A stretch of DNA of 33,109 nt from Enorma sp964624825 (lineage in GTDB: Bacteria > Actinomycetota > Coriobacteriia > Coriobacteriales > Coriobacteriaceae), in contig CAZUYD010000021.1 of assembly GCA_964624825.1 (NCBI GenBank), positions 1 through 33,109 of the forward strand, in the 5' to 3' direction. Numbering within the stretch: the first letter of the stretch is position 1; the number at the start of each line of letters is the position of its first letter. Under the pieces are notes generated by a model that worked only from the letters and a program-made list of their open reading frames with translations, was not told where the DNA came from and did not search any database. A program made the position numbers and the translations under genes. Shown here piece by piece: positions 23,718 through 30,946 of this stretch.

Positions 23718-24500
23718 CTAGAAGTCTAGTCGAACGGGAATGCCCTGCGCGGCCATGTACTCTTTCACCGCACGGATGCTGAACGTGCCGAAATGGAACA
23801 CGCTCGCCGCGAGCACGGCATCGGCCTCGCCCTCGATGATTCCCTCGGCGAAATGCTCAAGCGTCCCCACCCCGCCGGACGCGATCACCGGAATGGACAC
23901 CGCGCGCGCCACCGCCCGGGTAAGCGCCAGGTCAAACCCTTCCTTGGTGCCGTCACGATCCATACTGGTGAGCAAGATCTCTCCCGCGCCGCGCCGCGCC
24001 GCCTCTTCCGCCCAAGAAACCGCGTCGATTCCGGTCGGCGTGCGGCCTCCTGCCGTATAGACCTCCCAGCGATCGGCTCCTGGAACGCCCGGCTCGCCCA
24101 CGCGCTTCGCATCGATGGCGCAGATGACCGCCTGCGTGCCAAAGGCGGCGGCCGCGCGCGAGATGAGCGCGGGATCCTTCACCGCCGCGGAGTTGAGCGA
24201 TACCTTATCCGCGCCCGCGGCAACCATCTGCCGCATGCCGGCGAGGTCGCGAAACCCACCGCCCACGGTATAGGGAATCGACAGCTCCTCGGCGGCGCGG
24301 GCAGCCATGTCAATCGTGGTCGCGCGGTTGTCGCTCGTCGCCGTGATATCGAGGAAGACGACCTCGTCGGCGCCTTCTCGATCGTAGGCGGCGGCGAGCT
24401 CGACCGGGTCGCCGGCATCGCGGAGCGAAACGAAGTTCACACCCTTCACCACGCGCCCATTCTTCACATCCAGGCACGGAATCACGCGCTTGGTGAGCAT
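23718..24500 (-). CDS. hisF: HisF, imidazole glycerol phosphate synthase cyclase subunit
   Basis: TIM-barrel cyclase that, with ammonia from HisH, converts PRFAR to imidazole glycerol phosphate and AICAR. 260 residues. Catalytic Asp in RVIPCLDV and in LLTSMDRDGTKEGFD; GVNFVSLRDAGDP, TVGGGFRD and VIASGGVGTLEHF are the phosphate-binding and half-barrel marks. AGGAGG is 5 bases before the ATG, which lies 19 bases inside hisA. Confidence 0.97.
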   Translation of the reverse strand: MLTKRVIPCLDVKNGRVVKGVNFVSLRDAGDPVELAAAYDREGADEVVFLDITATSDNRATTIDMAARAAEELSIPYTVGGGFRDLAGMRQMVAAGADKVSLNSAAVKDPALISRAAAAFGTQAVICAIDAKRVGEPGVPGADRWEVYTAGGRTPTGIDAVSWAEEAARRGAGEILLTSMDRDGTKEGFDLALTRAVARAVSIPVIASGGVGTLEHFAEGIIEGEADAVLAASVFHFGTFSIRAVKEYMAAQGIPVRLDF

Positions 24501-25246
24501 GGATCCTCCTCTCCCCGAGCGGCCGCAAGCGCCGCAGCAAGAGAAAACGCCCCCTCGTACAGCGCGCGGCCGGTGATGGCTCCCTCGATCACATCGTCAC
24601 CTGCTGCGGCGAGCAGGCGAATGTCCTCGAGCGTCGAGATGCCGCCCGATGCCACGACGGGAAACCCGGCGATTTGCGCCACGCGCCGATAGGCGCTCAC
24701 GTCGATGCCCGTCTGCATGCCGTCGCGCGCGATATCGGTGAACACCAGATGCTTGAATCCCCAGCTCGCAAGCTCGCCTACCACGTCTTCGACCGAGCGC
24801 GCCACGCCTTCGCGCCATCCGTTGACGCGCACCTCGCCGTCACGCGCGGCGACATCGGCTACGAGCAGGTTTCCAAAGCCCCGGGCGGCGACCTCTGCAA
24901 ACCCCGGCTCCCGCACCAGCACCGTGCCCAGCGAGATGCGTTTGCATCCCAGCGCCGCCAGCTCGTCGATGCGCGCAAGCGAGCGGACGCCGCCGCCCAT
25001 ATCGACCGAGATGCCGTCCACCGCGCAGATCGCCCGGATAGCCTCGGTGTTCGCCGCGCGGGCAACGTCATCTTCCTCAAACGCCGCAGACAGATCGACC
25101 ACATGAATCCAACGCGCACCCTGCTCGGCAAATGAGCGCGCGACGGATGCCGGGTCGTCGGAATAGACCGTACAGCGTGAGCGGTCGCCGCGCTCCAGCC
25201 GCACGACCTTGCCCGCGATCAGGTCGATCGCCGGAAAGAGGATCAT
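24482..25246 (-). CDS. hisA: HisA, ProFAR isomerase
   Basis: TIM-barrel isomerase converting ProFAR to PRFAR, 254 residues. Catalytic Asp in FPAIDLIAGKVVRLERGD and in VFTDIARDGMQTG; VDMGGGVRS and VVASGGISTLEDI bind the phosphates. The lack of the dual-substrate marks of PriA cannot be judged by eye, so TrpF activity is not excluded. The ATG overlaps the hisH stop by 4 bases (ATGA), with AAGGAGG upstream. Confidence 0.96.
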   Translation of the reverse strand: MILFPAIDLIAGKVVRLERGDRSRCTVYSDDPASVARSFAEQGARWIHVVDLSAAFEEDDVARAANTEAIRAICAVDGISVDMGGGVRSLARIDELAALGCKRISLGTVLVREPGFAEVAARGFGNLLVADVAARDGEVRVNGWREGVARSVEDVVGELASWGFKHLVFTDIARDGMQTGIDVSAYRRVAQIAGFPVVASGGISTLEDIRLLAAAGDDVIEGAITGRALYEGAFSLAAALAAARGEEDPCSPSA

Positions 25247-25992
25247 GCTGCCCCCTCCTTCGCGGTCGAAACGATGCGCACGAAGTTGCGCAGGACGTCC
25301 AGGCCGTGTGCAGACGATTTCTCGGGATGGAATTGGCAGCCGAACACGTTGCCATGCCATACGACCGACGCGAAGCTGCGCGCATAGAACGTGCATGCCG
25401 CGACATCGCCCGGGTCGGCATCCTCGCCGACCGCATAGGAGTGCGTAAAGTAGAGGTTCGCGCCCTCGGCGAAGCCCGCCAGGAGCGGACACGACAGCCC
25501 GGCTTGCGTAAGATGCACCTGGTCCCACCCCACATGGGGGACTTTCAGGCGCTGCGACGGGAGCTGCGTGCACGAGCCGCGCAGGATGCCGAGGCCGCGC
25601 GCCCACCGCGTGCCCTCGGCCGCGAAGACCGCTCCCGGCTCGAGGCCGAAACCGTGCACGTCGCGCGCGGCGCATGCGGGCGCATCTGCCGGCACGCCTT
25701 CGTCCCCGCGCTCAAACAGCAGCTGGAGCCCCAGGCAAATTCCCAGAAACGGCGTTCCCGCGCCCCCGCGCACCGCATCGAGCACCGCAGCGTCTTGCCC
25801 GTGCTCGTGCATGAAGACGATAGCGTCGAAGAACGACCCGACGCCGGGAAGCACCATGCCATCGGCGGCACGGATGCGTGCGGGATCGTCGGTGACGATC
25901 GGCACGGCGCCCGCCCGCGCGAGCCCGCGCGCCACACTTGAGAGGTTTCCTTTGTGATAATCGATCACGGCTATGGTCGGAGCATGCGCCAT
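25243..25992 (-). CDS. hisH: HisH, imidazole glycerol phosphate synthase glutaminase subunit
   Basis: Class I glutamine amidotransferase that supplies ammonia to HisF. 249 residues, slightly longer than the usual 200-215. Nucleophile Cys in GICLGLQLLF, His-Glu in CQFHPEKSSAHG, and VIDYHKGNLSSVARGL at the N terminus. The ATG at 25992 has GAAAGGAAC 3-4 bases upstream. It begins 125 bases after hisB. Confidence 0.95.
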   Translation of the reverse strand: MAHAPTIAVIDYHKGNLSSVARGLARAGAVPIVTDDPARIRAADGMVLPGVGSFFDAIVFMHEHGQDAAVLDAVRGGAGTPFLGICLGLQLLFERGDEGVPADAPACAARDVHGFGLEPGAVFAAEGTRWARGLGILRGSCTQLPSQRLKVPHVGWDQVHLTQAGLSCPLLAGFAEGANLYFTHSYAVGEDADPGDVAACTFYARSFASVVWHGNVFGCQFHPEKSSAHGLDVLRNFVRIVSTAKEGAA

Positions 25993-26117
25993 GTCGTTCC
26001 TTTCCAACGGTTCGAAGGGTAGGACGCGCGGTGCGGGGCGTGTCGAACATGGCATGCGGTGCAAGCGAGCGCACGGTGCACCCGCGCGCGAACCGCATGC
26101 GCATTTCGCAGGCAGCG

Positions 26118-26825
26118 TTACAGGGAGCCCTTGGTCGAGGGGACGCCCCGCACACGCGAATCGACCTCGCACGCGAAGCGCATCGCGCGGCCGACCGCCT
26201 TGAACGCCGCCTCGATAATGTGGTGCGAGTTTTCGCCCGCAAGCTCGCGCACGTGAAGCGTCACGCCCGCATCGCGCGCGAACGCGAAGAAGAACTCGAC
26301 CGCAAGCTCCGTGTCGAACGCACCCACGCGCTCCGTGGGCAGCGGCAGGTCGCAATATGCCTGGCCGCGGCCGGAGATATCGACCGCCGCCATAACGAGC
26401 GTCTCGTCCATGGGAACGGCCACATCGGCAAACCGCGCGATGCGCTGCTTGGTGCCCAGCGCCTGCGCGAACGCCTGGCCAAGCACGATGCCTACGTCCT
26501 CAACCGTGTGGTGCGCATCGACCTCGGTGTCGCCCAGCGCCTCGACCTTGAGGTCGAACAGGCCGTGCCGGCCAAAGGCGTTGAGCATGTGGTCGAAAAA
26601 GGGTACGCCGGTCGTGATATCGCAGGCACCGGTGCCGTCGATGGTCAGGGTGAGGGTGATATCGGTCTCGCCCGTCACGCGCTGGACGGTCGCGGTGCGC
26701 GCGCCGGAGGCAAAGAGGTCATCGAGCCCCGTGCTCGCGCGGGCGGCGCTTTCCGCGGCCGTCGCCGTCGACGCGGCCTTGAGGTCGCGCGGCTGCTTTT
26801 GACCCTGCTTCTTATAGATGGTCAC
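26118..26825 (-). CDS. hisB: HisB, imidazoleglycerol-phosphate dehydratase
   Basis: Mn-dependent dehydratase forming imidazole acetol phosphate. 235 residues: about 45 N-terminal residues are a polar Ala/Arg-rich extension, and the rest is the normal 190-residue domain. Metal motifs: FFDHMLNAFGRHG, DAHHTVEDVGIVLG, and ENSHHIIEAAFKAVGRA. There is no HAD phosphatase domain. The start is a GTG overlapping the hisC stop (GTGA), so the two genes are coupled. Confidence 0.96.
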   Translation of the reverse strand: MTIYKKQGQKQPRDLKAASTATAAESAARASTGLDDLFASGARTATVQRVTGETDITLTLTIDGTGACDITTGVPFFDHMLNAFGRHGLFDLKVEALGDTEVDAHHTVEDVGIVLGQAFAQALGTKQRIARFADVAVPMDETLVMAAVDISGRGQAYCDLPLPTERVGAFDTELAVEFFFAFARDAGVTLHVRELAGENSHHIIEAAFKAVGRAMRFACEVDSRVRGVPSTKGSL

Positions 26826-27931
26826 GAAGCATCCTCCTTCAGAATCGCCGTGAGCGCAGACAGCACCTCGTCGTTTTCGGCCGGCGTTCCCACCGTGATG
26901 CGCAGACAACCAAAGAGCCCGGGCGCCGCGCTGAAATCGCGCACGAGGATCGAAAACTCATCGCGCAGGCGCATCCGCACCCGGCTCGCTTCGGGAATGC
27001 GCACAAGCAGGAAGTTTCCCTGGCTCGGCCACACGGTGCCCGCCGGCGTGATGCTCGACAAGAGCGTGCCGAGCGCAGCGAACATGCGCGCGCGCTCCGC
27101 GCGAACCTGTTCGATGGTGGGCTTATAGAGCGCGCGGTGGCGCACCATGGCGAGCGCGGCTGCCTGGGTGAGCACGTTCACCGAGTAAATCTGACGCACC
27201 GCCGAGAGCACTTCGATAACATCGCGCGCGGCAAGCACATACCCGCAACGGATGCCCGCCGCCCCAAATGCCTTGGAGGTCGTCTTGAGCACAATCAGGT
27301 TGGGGTGACGCGAAAGGAGCGGCACCGCCGAGGTTCCCTCGTCGGCAAACTCGCCATACGCCTCGTCCACCAGCACGATGCCCGGGCACACGTTGCAAAG
27401 CCGCTCGATCTCATCGAGCGGGACCAGATCGCCCGTGGGGTTGTTGGGCGAGGTGACCACAACCAAGTTGGCGTGCGCGGCGGCGGCGCGCAGCTCGGGC
27501 ATCTGAAGGGCGTATGTATTAGGATCGCGCGCGACCACCGTCACCGGCGTCTTGACGAGCGAGGCGAAAAACGCGTACTCGCTGAAGTCGGGCGGACAGG
27601 TGATGACCGCACGCTCCTCGCCCCCGAAGGCAAACATGATGTTGAAGAGCAGCTCGTCTCCGCCATTGCCCACGCAGATCTGCTCGGGGGCGACGCCGTG
27701 CCATGCGGCGAGCTCTTGGCGCAGCTCGCTCGAAAGCGGATCGGGGTAGCGATTGAGCGGCGTGGCGGCAAGCGCGGCATCGACCGCCTCGCGCACCCCG
27801 GCGGGCAGCGGGTAGGTGTTCTCGTTTGCCGAGAGGTTGATGTGCGTCTCGGCGAAGTTGGGGTCATAGGGCTCGATATCGACTAGGTGGGGTTGAACGA
27901 GTGCGCGCATCGCCAAAGAGAGCTGGGCCAT
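26822..27931 (-). CDS. hisC: HisC, histidinol-phosphate aminotransferase
   Basis: PLP-dependent aminotransferase (fold type I), 369 residues, converting imidazole acetol phosphate to histidinol phosphate. INLSANENTYPLP, NRYPDP, GNGGDELLFNIM, SPNNPTGDL, VDEAYGEF, the PLP lysine in KTTSKAFGAAGIRCGY, and LRITVGTPAEN are all present. The ATG lies one base after the hisD stop. A longer open frame to 28414 overlaps hisD and is not used. Confidence 0.96.
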   Translation of the reverse strand: MAQLSLAMRALVQPHLVDIEPYDPNFAETHINLSANENTYPLPAGVREAVDAALAATPLNRYPDPLSSELRQELAAWHGVAPEQICVGNGGDELLFNIMFAFGGEERAVITCPPDFSEYAFFASLVKTPVTVVARDPNTYALQMPELRAAAAHANLVVVTSPNNPTGDLVPLDEIERLCNVCPGIVLVDEAYGEFADEGTSAVPLLSRHPNLIVLKTTSKAFGAAGIRCGYVLAARDVIEVLSAVRQIYSVNVLTQAAALAMVRHRALYKPTIEQVRAERARMFAALGTLLSSITPAGTVWPSQGNFLLVRIPEASRVRMRLRDEFSILVRDFSAAPGLFGCLRITVGTPAENDEVLSALTAILKEDAS

Positions 27932-27932
27932 C

Positions 27933-29405
27933 CTACGCCCCTTCCCCGTCGCGAAACGCCGCGCTCGCACCTGCACCCGACCCGCCTGACGCGGTGTCCT
28001 GCGCGGCGCCTGCGGCAACCGTCGCCGCATCATCGTGCGGCCAGGCAATCGCCGTGAGGTCGGCGTCGGCGAGCGCGTCGGGCGCCACCGATGCCGCACC
28101 CTGCTCGAGCAGCGTGCGACGCAACCCCACCGAGAGACCATGCGCCCAAAGCCCTTCACCATGGGCGAGCGTTTGCGTTGCCGGCGCATCGGCCAGCAGC
28201 CCTTCCGGCGTGTAGCAGATAACCGATGAGTGCTTCTGGAAATCATCGACCGAAAGCGGGCTTGAGAAGAGCGCCGTGCCCCCGGTGGGTAGCGTATGGT
28301 TTGGACCCGCGACGTAATCGCCCAGCGGCTCGGAGCTCCACGCGCCCACGAAGATCGCGCCCGCGTTGCGAATCTTCCCAAGCAGGCCGAGCGCGTCGGC
28401 GCAGTGCAGCTCAAGGTGCTCGGGCGCGATGGTGTTCACCGCATCGATCGCCGTGTCCAGGTCGGGCGCCACAACGATGGTGCCCTCGTTTGTGATCGAT
28501 GCTGCGGTCACGTCCTTGCGAGGGCTTTGACCCATCATGCAACCGATGGCCTCCTCGACCGCACGGGCGAAGGAAGCGTCGCAGGTAACGAGGTAACAAG
28601 CGGCAAGCGGGTCGTGCTCGGCCTGCGCCATGAGGTCTGCCGCAACGATCGCGGGCTCGGCCGTAGCGTCGGCGAGCACGCAAACCTCGGACGGCCCGGC
28701 GATCATATCGATGCCCACATCGCCCGAAACGAGCTGCTTTGCAGCGGCAACGTATGCATTGCCGGGGCCTGTCACCACGTCGACGCGCGCGATGGACTCC
28801 GTCCCATACGCAAGCGCTGCGATGGCCTGCGCGCCACCGACGGTATAAATCTCATCCACCCCCGCGACCGCGGCGGCCGCAAGCGTATAGGGCGAGATGC
28901 CCCCGGTCTGCGCCATGTCCGCACCGCGCTGAGGGGGCGTGACCATGACGATGCGCTCCACCCCGGCCACCTTGGCGGGAATGGCGTTCATGAGAACCGT
29001 GGACGGGTACTGCGCGCGCCCGCCGGGCACATAGATGCCGGCAGCCGCCATGGGCGTCACCTTCACGCCGAGCATCGTGCCGTCCGCGCGCGTGGTGAAC
29101 CATGATTGGACGAGCTGCCGCTCGTGGAACGCGCGAATCTGCGCTGCGGCCTTTTCGAGAGCTATGCGAAACGCATCGTCTACGTGCTCGAGCGCATGCG
29201 CAAGCAGCTCTTGGGACAGGCGAAGACACGCAGGGGCCGCGCCATCGAACTTCTCGCAGTACGCGCGCAGCGCCTCATCGCCTCGCGCGCGCACGTCAGC
29301 CACGATGTCGCGCGCGGCGGCAACGACCTCGTCGGGCAACACGCCCTTCCGGATCAGCTGCGCCGGCACCAAGCGCTCGCCGGGCGCCAGGACGATGGTT
29401 TTCAT
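27933..29405 (-). CDS. hisD: HisD, histidinol dehydrogenase
   Basis: NAD- and Zn-dependent enzyme for the last two oxidations to histidine. 490 residues against about 430, the excess being an Ala/Gly/Asp-rich C-terminal tail of about 50 residues. Family marks: GIYVPGGRAQYPSTVLM, GGAQAIAALAYGT, GPGNAYVAAAKQLV, DMIAGPSEVCVLAD, NTIAPEHLELH, and GPNHTLPTGGTALFSSPLSV with the Zn/catalytic His. The ATG at 29405 follows GGAGGG by 9 bases. It is the first gene of the hisDCBHAFIE block. Confidence 0.96.
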   Translation of the reverse strand: MKTIVLAPGERLVPAQLIRKGVLPDEVVAAARDIVADVRARGDEALRAYCEKFDGAAPACLRLSQELLAHALEHVDDAFRIALEKAAAQIRAFHERQLVQSWFTTRADGTMLGVKVTPMAAAGIYVPGGRAQYPSTVLMNAIPAKVAGVERIVMVTPPQRGADMAQTGGISPYTLAAAAVAGVDEIYTVGGAQAIAALAYGTESIARVDVVTGPGNAYVAAAKQLVSGDVGIDMIAGPSEVCVLADATAEPAIVAADLMAQAEHDPLAACYLVTCDASFARAVEEAIGCMMGQSPRKDVTAASITNEGTIVVAPDLDTAIDAVNTIAPEHLELHCADALGLLGKIRNAGAIFVGAWSSEPLGDYVAGPNHTLPTGGTALFSSPLSVDDFQKHSSVICYTPEGLLADAPATQTLAHGEGLWAHGLSVGLRRTLLEQGAASVAPDALADADLTAIAWPHDDAATVAAGAAQDTASGGSGAGASAAFRDGEGA

Positions 29406-29479
29406 AACGCCGCTCCCTCCACGGCCACAGCGGTGCGTACCGCCGCGCCGCGTCATCCTCCACAAGCCACAAGCCTGAA

Positions 29480-29505
29480 AGGGCGCATGGTTGCCCATGC
29501 GCCCT
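29480..29505 (-). promoter_or_regulatory. 11-bp GNRA-loop hairpin in the hisD leader
   Basis: On the minus strand AGGGCGCATGG-GCAA-CCATGCGCCCT forms a perfect 11-bp stem with a GCAA tetraloop, 75 bases before the hisD ATG, followed by TTTCAGG. The frame through the leader has no run of His codons, so a classical his attenuator is not supported. Confidence 0.5.
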
Positions 29506-29526
29506 GCTACGATTCCTCGTAAACTT

Positions 29527-29555
29527 TATCATGGTAAAGCGTGTGCGGCAAATAG
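29527..29555 (-). promoter_or_regulatory. Possible promoter of the hisD-E block
   Basis: On the minus strand TTGCCG (-35, 4 of 6) and TAAAGT (-10, 4 of 6) are separated by 17 bases, upstream of the leader hairpin and hisD. It is the best candidate in this gap but weak. Confidence 0.3.
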
Positions 29556-29971
29556 CCCGACGCCCCTGCGATAGGAGTTACCGTTCGGCAATGAAATCGT
29601 TGGCATGCGCGCGATGCGCGTTAGGATGATGCCGAGCAAACGGCTTGCCCGGGCAGCGGCGCGCCCACCGCGAGGCATGCGACGCGTGGTGCATGGGCGC
29701 GGCGCGGTTTCTCCTGAGGTCCGCTACGTCACATGAGCGCGGCGCGGATCCTCCTGAAGCCCGCCGCGGTGCCCGACGCGCAGGCGCATCGCATCGCCCC
29801 GGTGAAGCACCTGAAGCAGCANNNNNNNNNNNNNNNNNNNNNNNNNNNNNNNNNNNNNNNNNNNNNNNNNNNNNNNNNNNNNNNNNNNNNNNNNNNNNNN
29901 NNNNNNNNNNNNNNNNNNNNNATCGCCCCGGTGAAGCACCTGAAGCAGCACGTTTCGAAGAAAGGAACGAT
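29556..29971. other. Intergenic stretch with direct repeats and assembly gap
   Basis: Between the hisD leader and the ribokinase-like gene. Two imperfect copies of a roughly 28-base element beginning GCGCGGCGCGG (near 29699 and 29739, about 40 bases apart) precede the N gap. No gene is visible; frames that cross the N run are artefacts. Confidence 0.6.
29793..29950. other. 100-N scaffold gap with identical 29-base flanks
   Basis: Positions 29822-29921 are N. The 29 bases before the gap (29793-29821) are identical to the 29 after it (29922-29950), starting ATCGCCCCGG and ending GAAGCAGCA. This is the pattern of two contigs that overlap but were scaffolded with a default 100-N spacer, so the true gap may be zero or a repeat. 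Confidence 0.9.
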
Positions 29972-30916
29972 ATGAACCGCGCCATCGTTTTTGGAAGCCT
30001 GAACATGGATCTCTCGATCGCATGCGCGCGCATACCCCAGGCAGGAGAAACCATCATAGGCGGCGACTTCATAACCAATCCGGGCGGCAAAGGCGCAAAC
30101 CAAGCGGTCGCCATGGCAAAGCTTGGCGCACCGACCGTTATGATCGGCGCCGTGGGATGCGACGCCTTTGGCGAGGAGCTTGCACGGGCGCTCGGCGCAT
30201 ATGCCGTCGATACCAGCGAGCTTGCGCGCACCAATGCCGCCCCGACCGGTGTCGCCGTCATCGTGCGCGCTGAGGGCGACAACCGCATCATCGTCGATCC
30301 CGGAGCAAACCATGCGCTCGACGCGTCCCGCGTTGCCGCCGCGCTCGATCGCGTGGCTCAGCCGGGCGATATATTCGTCACGCAGCTCGAATGCGACCTC
30401 GATGCGACCTGCGCCGCGCTGCACCACGCCCACGAGCATGGGCTCATCACGGTGTTCAACCCCGCTCCCGCCCATGCGCTCCCCGATACCATATGGCGCG
30501 ATGTCGATGTGCTCTGCCTGAACGAGACCGAGTGCGCGCTCATCGCGGGAATTATGCCCGAGGACGACGAACGCGTCGCGCGGGCGATGCGCGCCTTCGC
30601 CGATCGCGGCGTGGCATGCACGATCATCACGCGCGGCGCAGCGGGATCCGACGTATGGTGCGCGGGGAACCTTGAGCACATCGCTGCAGTGGATGTCCAT
30701 GCCGTTGACACGACCGCGGCGGGCGACACCTATATCGGCGCGTTCGTCGCCGCACGCCTCGAAGGTGCCGACGTGATTGAAGCCGCCCGCTGGGCGACGC
30801 GGGCATCGGCCATCGCCGTGACTCGCCCCGGCGCGCAGCAGTCCATACCCACGCGCCGCGAGATGGACGAGCCGACTTTGCGCGGCGACGGCGCGATAAG
30901 CGCCGAGCGCGCGTAG
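29972..30916 (+). CDS. Ribokinase-like PfkB-family sugar kinase
   Basis: A 314-residue PfkB-family kinase, closest in motif layout to ribokinase. VFGSLNMDLSI at the N terminus, the substrate motif NPGGKGANQAVAMAKLG (36-52), FNPAPA, LNETECALI, and the ATP/anion-hole motif DTTAAGDTYIGAF (about 246-258) with the catalytic Asp. The last motif normally reads DTTGAGD, a mild change. AAAGGA precedes the ATG by 6 bases, and the start lies only 22 bases after the assembly gap repeat. It lies opposite to and between the two his blocks; ribose phosphorylation to feed PRPP would fit histidine synthesis, but that link is inference. Confidence 0.88.
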   Translation: MNRAIVFGSLNMDLSIACARIPQAGETIIGGDFITNPGGKGANQAVAMAKLGAPTVMIGAVGCDAFGEELARALGAYAVDTSELARTNAAPTGVAVIVRAEGDNRIIVDPGANHALDASRVAAALDRVAQPGDIFVTQLECDLDATCAALHHAHEHGLITVFNPAPAHALPDTIWRDVDVLCLNETECALIAGIMPEDDERVARAMRAFADRGVACTIITRGAAGSDVWCAGNLEHIAAVDVHAVDTTAAGDTYIGAFVAARLEGADVIEAARWATRASAIAVTRPGAQQSIPTRREMDEPTLRGDGAISAERA

Positions 30917-30946
30917 CTCGACCGCGCGTAGCTTGAGCGCGCCCGA

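Noticed and set aside
27932..28414. Long N-terminal extension of HisC within hisD
   Set aside because: It overlaps hisD out of frame; the ATG one base after the hisD stop gives a normal-length HisC.
29645..30916. 423-codon ORF reading through the N gap into the ribokinase-like gene
   Set aside because: The middle is unknown sequence and the upstream part is low-complexity; the ribokinase-like start at 29972 has its own ribosome binding site.
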